This document shows positions 1 through 10,238 of a stretch of 64,000 bases of DNA, piece after piece. The DNA is from Paenibacillus wulumuqiensis (GTDB lineage Bacteria > Bacillota > Bacilli > Paenibacillales > Paenibacillaceae). The notes below the pieces were generated by a model that searched no databases, was not told the DNA's origin, and was given only the letters and a program-made list of their open reading frames with translations. The DNA is taken from contig NZ_LAQP01000014.1 of the NCBI RefSeq assembly GCF_000971965.1, positions 186,001 to 250,000 on the forward strand, given 5' to 3'. Position 1 is the stretch's first letter. Every line of letters starts with the position of its first letter. The translations under genes were made by a program, and so were the position numbers.

Positions 1-25
1 CTGGATCGGTGTTATTCTAGCTTTG

Positions 26-50
26 GGATTGTTACTGAAAAGGCAAAACC
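26..50 (+). promoter_or_regulatory. RAT antiterminator target upstream of licT-like gene
   Basis: The block GGATTGTTACTG followed by AGGCAAAACC matches the ribonucleic antiterminator (RAT) sites bound by BglG/LicT/SacT proteins. Its 3' part (41-50) is also the 5' arm of the terminator that follows, so RAT folding and terminator folding exclude each other. This implies autoregulation of the antiterminator gene. Confidence 0.85.
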
Positions 51-106
51 CAGTGCATGCAGAGCTAATCATTAGCTATTCGCATGTGTTGGGTTTTGCC
101 TTTTTT
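41..106 (+). terminator. Conditional terminator in antiterminator leader
   Basis: GGCAAAACCCA (42-52) pairs with TGGGTTTTGCC (90-100) and is followed by a run of six T. The inner part GCATG/CATGC extends the stem. It overlaps the RAT, as in the LicT/SacT paradigm. Confidence 0.85.
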
Positions 107-170
107 GTATATCCTGATTCTCCAATATCCATATCGTTATATGGCAGTCCACCAGAGGGGGACAGTGTGG

Positions 171-1007
171 ATGATTATCCAGAAAATCTTTAACAACAAT
201 GCAATTATAGCCAGTGATCCGGGCAAGCGGGACTTTGTGGTGATGGGACGGGGCATTGCCTTCAAAAAAAGTGCAGGTGATCCGGTCGACAAGAGTCTGG
301 TCGAGAAGATCTTTGTACTTCAGCAGACTGAAGCATCCGAGAAGTTCAAGGTGCTGCTCGAAGACATTCCGCCGGAATACGTATCGGTCTGCTACGATAT
401 TATCGAATACGGCAAAAATAACCTGAATGTGACCTTAAGCGACTATATCTATGTCACGCTCACCGATCATCTGAACAATGCGTTCAAGCTGTACGATGAA
501 GGCATCCGCAACCCCAATCCGCTCAGCTGGGAGATCAAGCGCTTTTATCCCAAGGAATACGGCATCGGCATCAAGGCGTTGGAATTTATTGAATCCATGC
601 TGAACCGCAGGCTTCCTGAGGATGAAGCGGCCAATATCGCTCTGCATCTGGTCAACGCCGAGATTAACAGCTCGGGTACAAGGATGGCGAATGTGGCGGC
701 CCAGGCGGAGAAGATTCAGGATATTCTGAATATTATCAAATATACGTACCGCCTGGAGCTGGATGAACAGTCGATCAGCTATGAGCGATTTATCACGCAT
801 CTGAAATTCTTTTTCCAGCGGTTATCCCAGCCGCACAGGCAGGTGCTGGAAGATGACTTCCTGCTCCGGCAGGTGAAGACCAAGTACAAAAAAGCCTATA
901 ATTGCATGCTAAAGATCGAGAAGTATCTGGATACCGAGTTGTCCGATGAGGAGAAACTCTACCTGACCATCCATGTCCACCGGGTCACCAATGACACAAC
1001 TTCATAA
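171..1007 (+). CDS. licT: BglG/LicT-family transcriptional antiterminator
   Basis: RNA-binding antiterminator of 278 aa. The order is an N-terminal CAT RNA-binding domain (about residues 1-55, with VVMGRGIAFKK), then PRD1 and PRD2. The four PRD histidines phosphorylated by the PTS in this family are present in the contexts LTDH, IALH, FITH and LTIH. I chose the ATG at 171 because AGAGGGG lies at 154-160 and the family starts with a short Met-Ile-x-Lys segment; an in-frame ATG at 84 lies inside the leader terminator. A RAT/terminator stands in front of this gene and a second one stands between it and the EII gene, so it probably controls itself and bglP. LicT and GlcT are hard to separate without a tree; the beta-glucoside EII downstream favours LicT. 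Confidence 0.85.
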   Translation: MIIQKIFNNNAIIASDPGKRDFVVMGRGIAFKKSAGDPVDKSLVEKIFVLQQTEASEKFKVLLEDIPPEYVSVCYDIIEYGKNNLNVTLSDYIYVTLTDHLNNAFKLYDEGIRNPNPLSWEIKRFYPKEYGIGIKALEFIESMLNRRLPEDEAANIALHLVNAEINSSGTRMANVAAQAEKIQDILNIIKYTYRLELDEQSISYERFITHLKFFFQRLSQPHRQVLEDDFLLRQVKTKYKKAYNCMLKIEKYLDTELSDEEKLYLTIHVHRVTNDTTS

Positions 1008-1013
1008 AAATTT

Positions 1014-1032
1014 GGATTGTTACTGGTAATGC

Positions 1033-1042
<10 letters not shown>
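1014..1042 (+). promoter_or_regulatory. RAT antiterminator target upstream of bglP
   Basis: Second RAT: GGATTGTTACTGG then GCAGGCGAAACC, starting just after the licT stop codon. It overlaps the 5' arm of the following terminator. It shares the GGATTGTTACTG core with the first RAT. Confidence 0.85.
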
Positions 1043-3051
<2,009 letters not shown>

Positions 3052-3209
3052 CACTATCGTCCAATCTCCAAAGCTGTCAGGTTTGAGCTTTAAGTTGAGG
3101 TATGAAATAGAAGCTGCAGCTGGTATCCTGCGGTTCATCATCCTTCTTTTGAGTATGTGTATTAACGCTAGGGCTAACGTGGTTATGCATACTTATCGTT
3201 ATAGCATCA

Positions 3210-3341
3210 TCCACTCCAGAAAGGAATAAGGGCCTGTCCTCCGGTTAAGCCTGGAGATCCTGAATTGTTGTAGAAAATGGGGATCTCCAGGCTTAAAGGT
3301 CGGTCAGATCCCTTATTTCCTTTCTTGCGTTTTGCGCATTA
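3210..3341 (+). repeat. Structured intergenic element, copy 1 (plus orientation)
   Basis: A long double-decker hairpin. The outer stem pairs 3218-3232 with 3310-3325 (AGAAAGGA..ATAAGGG with CCCTTAT..TCCTTTCT, one bulged T in the 3' arm). The inner stem pairs 3245-3260 with 3281-3296 (TTAAGCCTGGAGATCC, 16 perfect pairs, 20-nt loop beginning TGAAT). The reverse complement of copy 2 aligns along its whole length. Loop and junction blocks are shared (CTCCGGTTAAG, TGAAT, CTTAAA, GTCGG, TCCTTTC), but the middle of both stems differs with pairing kept. The family is unknown to me; an RNA gene, a small mobile palindromic repeat or a processing signal are all possible. Confidence 0.8.
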
Positions 3342-3424
3342 AGCATCAAGTGAAATGCATGTGCATAATATGAAATTTGCTTAAAAGTTACTGTTTACGT
3401 TTTAGAACCCTCCATACTAATGAA

Positions 3425-3557
3425 CAAGCACAGAGCGCAGGGAAAGGAATCACTCCATAGGCCGACATTTAAGATTGGATATTTACCGCGATCAGCGGTG
3501 ATTCAGAAATATCCAACCTTAACCGGAGACCGCCGGAGTGATCCTTTCCCGGAGCGG
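3425..3557 (-). repeat. Structured intergenic element, copy 2 (minus orientation)
   Basis: Read on the minus strand this is the homologue of copy 1. The outer stem pairs 3440-3456 with 3535-3550 (GGGAAAGGA..TCACTCC, again with one bulged T at the same place of the 3' arm). The inner stem pairs 3468-3484 with 3507-3522 (TTAAGGTTGGATATTT, one mismatch), and there is an extra small hairpin in the terminal loop (CCGC/GCGG, 3486-3498). The 3' flank is also similar to copy 1 (TGCGCTCTGTGC against TGCGTTTTGCGC). The two copies face each other, 114 bp apart measured between outer stems. Confidence 0.8.
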
Positions 3558-3591
3558 TCTGCCTTGGTTCCTTAACTCCCTCGCCGAACAA

Positions 3592-3652
3592 TTAACATCC
3601 GCCAAACAAACCATTATGATCCCGTTAACAAATCACCATTACTATGTAGTAT
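3592..3652 (+). promoter_or_regulatory. Candidate Pho-regulated promoter of acid phosphatase
   Basis: Hexamers TTAACA (3592), CAAACA (3603), TTATGA (3614) and TTAACA (3625) stand exactly 11 bp apart, the spacing of B. subtilis PhoP boxes (consensus TT[ACT]A[CT]A). The first and last fit exactly and the middle two are degenerate. The last overlaps a -35 (TTAACA 3625-3630) followed after 16 bp by TAGTAT (3647-3652). The downstream gene encodes an exported phosphatase, which fits the Pho regulon. Regulation is inferred. Confidence 0.5.
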
Positions 3653-3781
3653 GTACATACGGGCTGACCATGCTGCTGTCATGCAGCTGCAGCCGCTGCG
3701 GATGATGTGCCTATCGATCTCAGGTGGGCATATGATTTGGCATGTAACTTTGCAGGGAATATGAGGAGGATTATCGGGAAT

Positions 3782-5560
3782 ATGAAAGGGCAAAAAAAGA
3801 AAATCATCGGGTTATCTCTATCCTTATCCGTACTGGCCGGTTCGTTGGGCGGAGCGTATGCGCATGCAGCTGAACTGCCATCCAATGTGACACCACCCAA
3901 GCCGGAGTGGGGCTATTTTGTCGATAATTACAAAAACAATACAAGCGACAATATGTCGGTCACTTCCAACCCGGCGATTGGCGTATTGTCCGAATTCAAC
4001 AAGATGTGGAAACCTGGCGCAACCTGGGATTCCGGCACCAAACTGAACAGTGAGCTGCTGGATATGAATATCCAGAAGGTCATTAATACGGCCAAGAAAC
4101 GTACCGCTGCACAGGAAGAAGCTGCCTATCTGGATGACCGACGCAACCAGAGCTACAGCGTGATCGAAGGTCTGGGATCGCTGACCGACCTGTACCGCGA
4201 GCAGGCGGGAGCGACGACGACCATTACGGAAGTTCAAGCGGATGCTACCACCCAAAAGTATGACGATAAAGGTACAAATTCCGGTGACCCTCAATCGGCT
4301 CTTGGCGATATCGTCAGTCTGGTCAATACACTGCGCGGCAATTATTCTTCAACGAACCCGGCGAAAAGCTTTTACAATTATAAGCGTCCATTCCGCTGGA
4401 GTCCGGAAGCTACAGTCCTTCCAACACTGGTACCTGCGATCAAGGAAGATCCGACGACAGATGGAGGCTATCCGAGCGGCCATACGAATGGTGCCTATCT
4501 TGCAGCCTTTGCCATGGCTTATGCCGTGCCTGAACGTTATCAAGAGCTGCTGACACGCGCTTCCGAGCTGGGCAATAACCGCGCGGTATCCGGCATGCAT
4601 TCGTACTTTGACGTGATGGGCGGTCGTGTGATGGCGACAGCACTCGCTGCATCGATCCTGAATGATCCGGCCAATAAGGAAATCAAGCAGGCTGCCTACG
4701 AACAGGCACAGACCAAGCTGCTGACCCAAAAGGGCACAGCCAAAGACCGTTTCAGCGATTACCAAACCAACAAAAAAGACTACAATGAGCGTCTGACCTA
4801 CGGCTTCCCGCAAGCGTATGCCAAGGACAAGCCGGTGCTTGTACCGAAGGGAGCCGAAGTGCTGCTGGAGACACGCCAGCCGTATTTGGATGCTACGCAG
4901 CGCCGCTGGGTACTCGCGACAACAGGTATTCCTGCCGGCTATCCGGTACTGGATGATGCCGAAGGATGGGGCCGCCTGAATCTGTTCGCGGCAGCAGACG
5001 GTTATGGTGCATTTGTAAATAATGTAACCGTGAATATGGACGCAGCCAAAGGTGGATTCAACAAGGAAGACACCTGGCGCAATGATATCGCCGGCAAAGG
5101 CGGTCTGACCAAAAAAGGTACAGGTACGCTGAATCTGGATGGCAAAAACACCTACACCGGTGACACGCGCCTCATGCAGGGTACACTGGAAGGCGGTACG
5201 ACAACTGCATTCGGACGCGGCAATGTATCCAACGAAGGCGGCACGCTGGCAGAGAACGCTGCTGGTAAAGTGAAGATCAGTGGCGATTACAAGCAGACCT
5301 CCAAAGGTACACTGACCCTGACAATCGGCAGCAAAAATGATGTACTGGCGATCGACGGTTCAGCGATGTACGGCGGCAAGCTGCAGCTGAACTTTACGAA
5401 CGGATATGTACCGAAAAACAACAGCACGATCATTGTAAGCGACAAATCTCCAAAACACGGCAAATTCGCTTCGGTAAAAGCAGCAGGACTGCCAGCAGGT
5501 TACACGGTCAAAGCTGTCTATACGAATGACAGCGTGAAGCTGCAGGTGAAAAAGAAGTAA
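3782..5560 (+). CDS. Secreted PAP2/class A acid phosphatase with C-terminal beta-strand repeat
   Basis: Exported phosphatase of 592 aa. I chose the ATG at 3782 (AGGAGGA at 3764-3770); it gives a textbook signal peptide (KGQKKK, hydrophobic stretch, cleavage near AHA-AEL). Class A PAP2 motifs are visible: KRPF, PSGHT at about 231-235, and NNRAVSGMHSYFD with the catalytic His near 273. Behind the catalytic part, from about residue 435, comes GTGTLNLDGKNTYTGDTRL and further Gly/Thr-rich strands of the type found in passenger domains of Gram-negative autotransporters. That is odd in a Gram-positive and suggests a fused adhesion or spacer domain. The upstream region carries Pho-box-like repeats. 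It probably releases phosphate from organic esters outside the cell. Confidence 0.85.
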   Translation: MKGQKKKIIGLSLSLSVLAGSLGGAYAHAAELPSNVTPPKPEWGYFVDNYKNNTSDNMSVTSNPAIGVLSEFNKMWKPGATWDSGTKLNSELLDMNIQKVINTAKKRTAAQEEAAYLDDRRNQSYSVIEGLGSLTDLYREQAGATTTITEVQADATTQKYDDKGTNSGDPQSALGDIVSLVNTLRGNYSSTNPAKSFYNYKRPFRWSPEATVLPTLVPAIKEDPTTDGGYPSGHTNGAYLAAFAMAYAVPERYQELLTRASELGNNRAVSGMHSYFDVMGGRVMATALAASILNDPANKEIKQAAYEQAQTKLLTQKGTAKDRFSDYQTNKKDYNERLTYGFPQAYAKDKPVLVPKGAEVLLETRQPYLDATQRRWVLATTGIPAGYPVLDDAEGWGRLNLFAAADGYGAFVNNVTVNMDAAKGGFNKEDTWRNDIAGKGGLTKKGTGTLNLDGKNTYTGDTRLMQGTLEGGTTTAFGRGNVSNEGGTLAENAAGKVKISGDYKQTSKGTLTLTIGSKNDVLAIDGSAMYGGKLQLNFTNGYVPKNNSTIIVSDKSPKHGKFASVKAAGLPAGYTVKAVYTNDSVKLQVKKK

Positions 5561-5666
5561 TACGGGTTGTCTGATACAGGCAGGCATGCGGAAAGCGGGA
5601 ATAGAACTTTTTTTGCATAATAAATGTATCTGTACAGTATACTTTTGCTGACTGCTATAAAAATGA

Positions 5667-5707
5667 AAATCCGCCAACTGTGACATACACGTTGGCGGAT
5701 TTTTATT
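5667..5707 (+). terminator. Intrinsic terminator after acid phosphatase
   Basis: AATCCGCCAAC pairs with GTTGGCGGATT, followed by a T-rich run. Confidence 0.9.
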
Positions 5708-5810
5708 TGCCTGCATTTGGATGCACGAAAGACAGTTATCAGCACCGATATGGATATGATACAATGACAGTATTTCTACCTGTATCTCGATATCGGAAAG
5801 GAAGAAACAT

Positions 5811-6161
5811 ATGAGTTATGAATATATTACATACACGCTGCAAAGCGGCGACGTCACCTATGACAATGACGCGATCAATACTTCGGTCATTACCGATCTG
5901 ATTGTGGAATTGGACGATTATATCGTACTGAGTCCTTCCATGCCGCTCGGCAAAAGCATGTATTTGCAGGCTGCCCGGATGGGTGGCGAACATGAGCTGG
6001 TGGTGGAGGTGCGTTTGCAGGAAGACGAAGGACATTTCAGGCATTACAGCTGGATCACGAGCGACCGGGCAGAGGTGGTAGGCATATTTCTCGCGTATTG
6101 GGGACAGCAGCAGCTGCCGGACTTAAGCGGCTGGCAGGATATTACGGATGAATTTGCCTGA
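5811..6161 (+). CDS. Unknown small protein, 116 aa
   Basis: I do not recognise a family. The ORF has a plausible GGAAAGGAAG site before the ATG and codon use like its neighbours. The protein is acidic, without signal peptide or membrane segment, and looks like a compact alpha/beta fold with aromatic residues near the end (HYSWITSDRAEVVGIFLAYW). It lies 93 nt upstream of another unknown gene on the same strand with no terminator between, so the two are probably co-transcribed. Confidence 0.65.
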   Translation: MSYEYITYTLQSGDVTYDNDAINTSVITDLIVELDDYIVLSPSMPLGKSMYLQAARMGGEHELVVEVRLQEDEGHFRHYSWITSDRAEVVGIFLAYWGQQQLPDLSGWQDITDEFA

Positions 6162-6254
6162 CCTGCGCTGCTGCAGCCATGCGTACAGATGGCATGGCAG
6201 TGGACCGGTATCGGCTGTTCTCACACCCATCATCGCCCTATCAAAGGAGGAACT

Positions 6255-7280
6255 ATGCGCTACCGGTATACATCGACCCATCTCCTGATTGACAGGGAGG
6301 ATTCCGTCCTCGCCATTGCCAGCAGAGCGCAGGGGTATGCTTCGCATGACGAACTATCCCGGCATACGCATGTGCTCGCTGCCATGTCACCGGAGGAATT
6401 TGATACCCTGGAGCTGGACAATCAGCAGCTGCAGCATGATCCGGCAGCTCCAACCCTGCAGCCTGGCGACCGTCTCTTGGAAAAGGTAAATATGCTGCTC
6501 GCGCTGGCAGGCGCTTATGAAGCGGAAGAAGCTGCACCTGTGAGGACGCAAGTGGAAACGCAGATTCTCTATCCCTGGCTGAAAAATTATACGGTCATCC
6601 AGTATGTACAGCAGCCTGCGACGACAGAAGTACAAGCGCTGGATTGGCAGGATGTACCGCTTGCCGATGAACAGACGCCTGAAGGCATGACTGCGCTGGC
6701 ACAGTATTTTGCCGCTCATAGTATGTGGCTGGGAGCGATTTCGCGAATCCGTATTCAGGCGGGACCACCGGAAATGCAGCACATGCTGCACCGCGAAGTG
6801 CTGCCTCATTTTGAACATACAAAGCAGCATCTGATTGGTGATCAGGTCGAATCCTTTTCCATGTATCGTCTGTGGCCGCAGTCCAGGGAATGGTTCGAAC
6901 AGACCTCGACAGCCGCGCTACCGATTGTGCGCGATCTGTACCGGCATCATGATAGTGAGGAATGGTACCGGGATGGCCGCCACGGGATGCTCTATTATCT
7001 GGTGGATACAGAGCAGATCGAGCCCTATGATGAGGATGAGCTAGAGCATCTGCGTCAGTTGATCCGCTGCAGTTATCTGGAGCAGGGGGACAGTTATGCA
7101 GTAACGCCGCTCGGCTGGCAGCTGGAAGATTCGCTTCGGCACTCTGTGGCGCTGCGCTTTCTGGCTTCAATTACACCATTTGTCCGGCTGTGTGTGGATG
7201 GAGGAACAGGACGGATTATCCTGATTGAACTGTTCCAGAGCGAGCCTGCTCATCCTGTGCTGCATCATCCAGAGAACTAA
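6255..7280 (+). CDS. Unknown cytoplasmic protein, 341 aa
   Basis: Family not recognised. I chose the ATG at 6255 because AAAGGAGG stands at 6243-6250; an in-frame ATG at 6189 has no site. It has no signal peptide or membrane helices. The protein is rich in Glu, Gln, His and aromatic residues, with a central stretch (AQYFAAHSMWLGAISRIR) and a His-rich middle that could be helical. It is followed by a terminator and probably forms a two-gene unit with the 116-aa gene upstream. Confidence 0.65.
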   Translation: MRYRYTSTHLLIDREDSVLAIASRAQGYASHDELSRHTHVLAAMSPEEFDTLELDNQQLQHDPAAPTLQPGDRLLEKVNMLLALAGAYEAEEAAPVRTQVETQILYPWLKNYTVIQYVQQPATTEVQALDWQDVPLADEQTPEGMTALAQYFAAHSMWLGAISRIRIQAGPPEMQHMLHREVLPHFEHTKQHLIGDQVESFSMYRLWPQSREWFEQTSTAALPIVRDLYRHHDSEEWYRDGRHGMLYYLVDTEQIEPYDEDELEHLRQLIRCSYLEQGDSYAVTPLGWQLEDSLRHSVALRFLASITPFVRLCVDGGTGRIILIELFQSEPAHPVLHHPEN

Positions 7281-7369
7281 AGGGCCTCTGTCTGCCTTTA
7301 TAAATAAGGAAGCAGTGTACAAGTGAACTAGCTTATATAGTAAAAATAGTAAGAATATCATAGAAGCAA

Positions 7370-7416
7370 TAAAAAGCGTTCCTGTACATATGCCTGTACA
7401 ATGGAGCGCTTTTTTG
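7370..7416 (+). terminator. Intrinsic terminator after the unknown pair
   Basis: AAAAAGCG..TCC..TGTACA pairs with TGTACA..GGA..GCGCTTTTTT around the loop TATGCC. The stem is imperfect but ends in a T6 run. Confidence 0.8.
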
Positions 7417-7605
7417 GTGTCTGCTCCTTTAATTGTGCATTTATTTTACTGGGATGTACTCACTTTTTTGTTGATCGATCTGCAGTTGGTTTATCATTTC
7501 AGGCTGCGAAGTCGAATAAATATCTGCAACTATATGCCTGTTCATCTTATTTACATTGTGCACAAAATTATTTGCAGAAATAAACTAAAAAATAGCTGTA
7601 AGTTG

Positions 7606-7656
7606 TTGACATTAAATATGGATGCGGTATAATAGTCAAAGAAAGTCAAAGTCAAA
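7606..7656 (+). promoter_or_regulatory. clpE promoter with CtsR operator
   Basis: TTGACA (7606-7611), 16-bp spacer, TATAAT (7628-7633). Directly behind it, over the transcription start, lie AGTCAAAGAAAGTCAAAGTCAAA repeats (7634-7656), matching the tandem heptad of CtsR operators (RGTCAAA-NAN-RGTCAAA). Position and partner gene both fit class III heat-shock repression. Confidence 0.9.
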
Positions 7657-7811
7657 ACGATTGATCAAACATCAAACAACAACGAAGCGGCTGTATGTCG
7701 CTAATGCATCTAATATCTCTAAGCAGGGCAATCTGCATTTGCTGCACCCTGCATCCATTTGACAAAAAAAGTATTCTGATGTTTGATCTGATTTCCCAAT
7801 CGTTGGTCATT

Positions 7812-7841
7812 TTGACCATTTGTATGTTAACTATTTATAAT
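7812..7841 (+). promoter_or_regulatory. Possible second clpE promoter
   Basis: TTGACC (7812-7817), 18-bp spacer, TATAAT (7836-7841), about 57 bp before the start codon. The small palindrome GGTCATTTTGACC overlaps the -35 and resembles half-sites of CtsR on both strands. The rest of the 240-nt leader between the two promoters shows nothing else recognisable. Confidence 0.4.
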
Positions 7842-7897
7842 CCCATTCTTTTTACAAATTCCAATATGAGTATGATTTAAGAAAGGGGCATTCGTAT

Positions 7898-10042
7898 ATG
7901 CGTTGTCAAAATTGTAATCAACATGAGGCTACTGTAGGACTGAGCTTCACTGTAAATAATAAATCCGATAAATTGTATCTTTGCCAGCAATGTTACGCCA
8001 AAATGAATAACAGCAATCCATTCTCCGGCGGATTCGGTGCTTCCGGCTCGCCATTTGACCAATTATTCAAAGGTTTTATGCAGCAGGGTGGACAGGCAGG
8101 CGGCTCCAATGGTCAGCGTGCAGCAACTCGTACGGTAGAACCGCAGCGTGGCAATGGCATTCTGGACCAGCTGGGACGCAATCTGAACGATGCAGCCAGA
8201 GACGGCAAGATCGATACCGTCATCGGCCGTGATGAAGAGATTGAACGTGTCATCGAAATCCTGAATCGCCGCAACAAAAACAACCCTGTATTGATCGGTG
8301 AACCGGGGGTTGGTAAAACCGCGATTGCCGAAGGTCTGGCACTGCGCATTACTGAGGGACAAGTACCGGCGAAGCTGCTGAACAAGGAAGTCTACTCACT
8401 GGATGTAGCTTCACTCGTAGCCGGAACCGGTATCCGCGGTCAATTTGAAGAAAAGGTAAAACAGCTGATCGCCGAGCTGCAGCAGCGTGAGAACATTCTA
8501 CTCTTTATCGACGAGATTCATCTGCTGGTCGGTGCAGGTTCGGCCGAAGGCTCGATGGATGCCGGCAACATTCTGAAGCCGGTACTGGCCCGCGGTGAAC
8601 TGCAGGTGATCGGTGCAACCACACTCAAGGAGTACCGTCAAATCGAGAAAGATGCTGCTCTGGAACGCCGCTTCCAGCCGGTTATGGTCGATGAGCCAAC
8701 CGTGGAAGAAGCGATCGCGATCCTGCAGGGTCTGCGTCCAAAATACGAAGAATATCACGGTGTACGCTACTCCGATGAGACGATCGTTGCCTGCGTACAG
8801 CTGTCCAACCGCTACATTCAGGACCGCTTCCTGCCGGACAAAGCGATTGACCTGCTCGACGAATCCGGTGCCAAATTGAACCTGCATGCTTCCGCAGGTG
8901 ACCAGAGTGAATTGATGGCCCGCATCGAGAAGATCAAAGCCGAGAAAGAACAGGCTACCCGTGAAGAACACTACGAACGTGCAGCCCAGCTGCGCGATGA
9001 AGAGACCCAGCTGATGAACCAGCTGAACAGTGGTACTAACAGCTCCGAACCGGTGGAAGTACGCGTCGAGGATATCCAGAATATTATCGAACGCAAAACC
9101 GGTATTCCGGTCGGCAAGCTGCAGCAGGATGAACAGAACAAAATGAAAAACCTGTCTGCCCGTCTGGAGACCAAAGTCATCGGTCAGCACGAAGCTGTGG
9201 AGAAAGTCGCCAAAGCGGTACGCCGCAGCCGTGCAGGTCTGAAACCGAAAAACAAACCAATCGCTTCCTTCCTGTTCGTCGGACCGACCGGTGTAGGTAA
9301 AACCGAGCTGTCCAAGTCACTGGCAGAAGAGCTGTTTGGTCAATCGGATGCAATGATTCGTCTTGATATGAGTGAATATATGGAGAAACACTCCGTGTCC
9401 AAACTGATCGGTTCTCCACCAGGATATGTGGGTCATGATGAAGCCGGTCAGCTGACCGAACGTGTACGCCGCAATCCGTACAGCATCATTCTGCTGGATG
9501 AGATTGAGAAAGCACACCCTGACGTACAGAATATGTTCCTGCAGGTCATGGATGATGGCCGTCTGACCGACAGCCAAGGCCGTACCGTCAGCTTCAAGGA
9601 TACCGTCATCATTATGACATCCAACGCCGGTATAACCGAGAAGAAAATTACCGTCGGCTTCTCCGCTGCCAAATCGGAACAGACCAGCTCGATTCTGGAA
9701 TCGCTCGGTTCGTACTTCCGTCCGGAATTTCTGAACCGGTTCGATGCGATCATTCCATTTGCATCACTCAAAGAAGAAGACCTGGTACAGATCGTCGACA
9801 ACATGCTCGAAGATATCCAGTTCACACTGATGGAACAGGGCATTACCATGACTGTCTCCGACGATGCGAAGAAAAAACTCGCTCAGCTCGGTTACAATCC
9901 TGCCTTTGGTGCTCGTCCGCTGCGTCGTGTGATCCAGCAGCACATCGAAGACAGCATCACCGATCTGGTACTGGACGATGAGAATGTACAGAACATTCAG
10001 GTGGATGTACAGGACGATGCGATCCAGGTAGTCAGAGTCTGA
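7898..10042 (+). CDS. clpE: ATP-dependent Clp protease ATP-binding subunit ClpE
   Basis: AAA+ unfoldase of 714 aa that feeds proteins to ClpP. The N-terminal zinc finger (C3-x2-C6 ... C29-x2-C32) is the hallmark of ClpE. The first AAA domain has Walker A GEPGVGKT at about 134-141. A UVR-like coiled segment ([20 protein letters not shown]) separates it from the second AAA domain with GPTGVGKT at 462-469. The tripeptide VGF in the second domain is the usual ClpP-docking loop. The start has GAAAGGGG upstream. CtsR repeats at the promoter indicate stress induction, and the gene stands alone between terminators. Confidence 0.95.
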   Translation: MRCQNCNQHEATVGLSFTVNNKSDKLYLCQQCYAKMNNSNPFSGGFGASGSPFDQLFKGFMQQGGQAGGSNGQRAATRTVEPQRGNGILDQLGRNLNDAARDGKIDTVIGRDEEIERVIEILNRRNKNNPVLIGEPGVGKTAIAEGLALRITEGQVPAKLLNKEVYSLDVASLVAGTGIRGQFEEKVKQLIAELQQRENILLFIDEIHLLVGAGSAEGSMDAGNILKPVLARGELQVIGATTLKEYRQIEKDAALERRFQPVMVDEPTVEEAIAILQGLRPKYEEYHGVRYSDETIVACVQLSNRYIQDRFLPDKAIDLLDESGAKLNLHASAGDQSELMARIEKIKAEKEQATREEHYERAAQLRDEETQLMNQLNSGTNSSEPVEVRVEDIQNIIERKTGIPVGKLQQDEQNKMKNLSARLETKVIGQHEAVEKVAKAVRRSRAGLKPKNKPIASFLFVGPTGVGKTELSKSLAEELFGQSDAMIRLDMSEYMEKHSVSKLIGSPPGYVGHDEAGQLTERVRRNPYSIILLDEIEKAHPDVQNMFLQVMDDGRLTDSQGRTVSFKDTVIIMTSNAGITEKKITVGFSAAKSEQTSSILESLGSYFRPEFLNRFDAIIPFASLKEEDLVQIVDNMLEDIQFTLMEQGITMTVSDDAKKKLAQLGYNPAFGARPLRRVIQQHIEDSITDLVLDDENVQNIQVDVQDDAIQVVRV

Positions 10043-10180
10043 TAATACTAATTCAATGATGCATCATGCCGACTGCCAGGCTATATAGATGAATAAACAA
10101 ATTGTATGTGCAATAACAGTTGGGCAGTAACCGTATGATAAACAGAAAAATGCGGAATAACCGCATAGTGAATTAACTCC

Positions 10181-10226
10181 AAAAACCCTTCCTGCCGGGC
10201 AGCATACCCGGCGGGAAGGGTTTTTT
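10181..10226 (+). terminator. Intrinsic terminator after clpE
   Basis: AAACCCTTCCTGCCGGG pairs with CCCGGCGGGAAGGGTTT and is followed by T residues. It is near symmetric and could serve the convergent hydrolase gene as well. Confidence 0.9.
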
Positions 10227-10238
10227 ACATACCTAGCC

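Noticed and set aside
7390-7632. 80-codon frame between the terminator and the clpE promoter
   Set aside because: Starts within a terminator hairpin and lacks a ribosome site.
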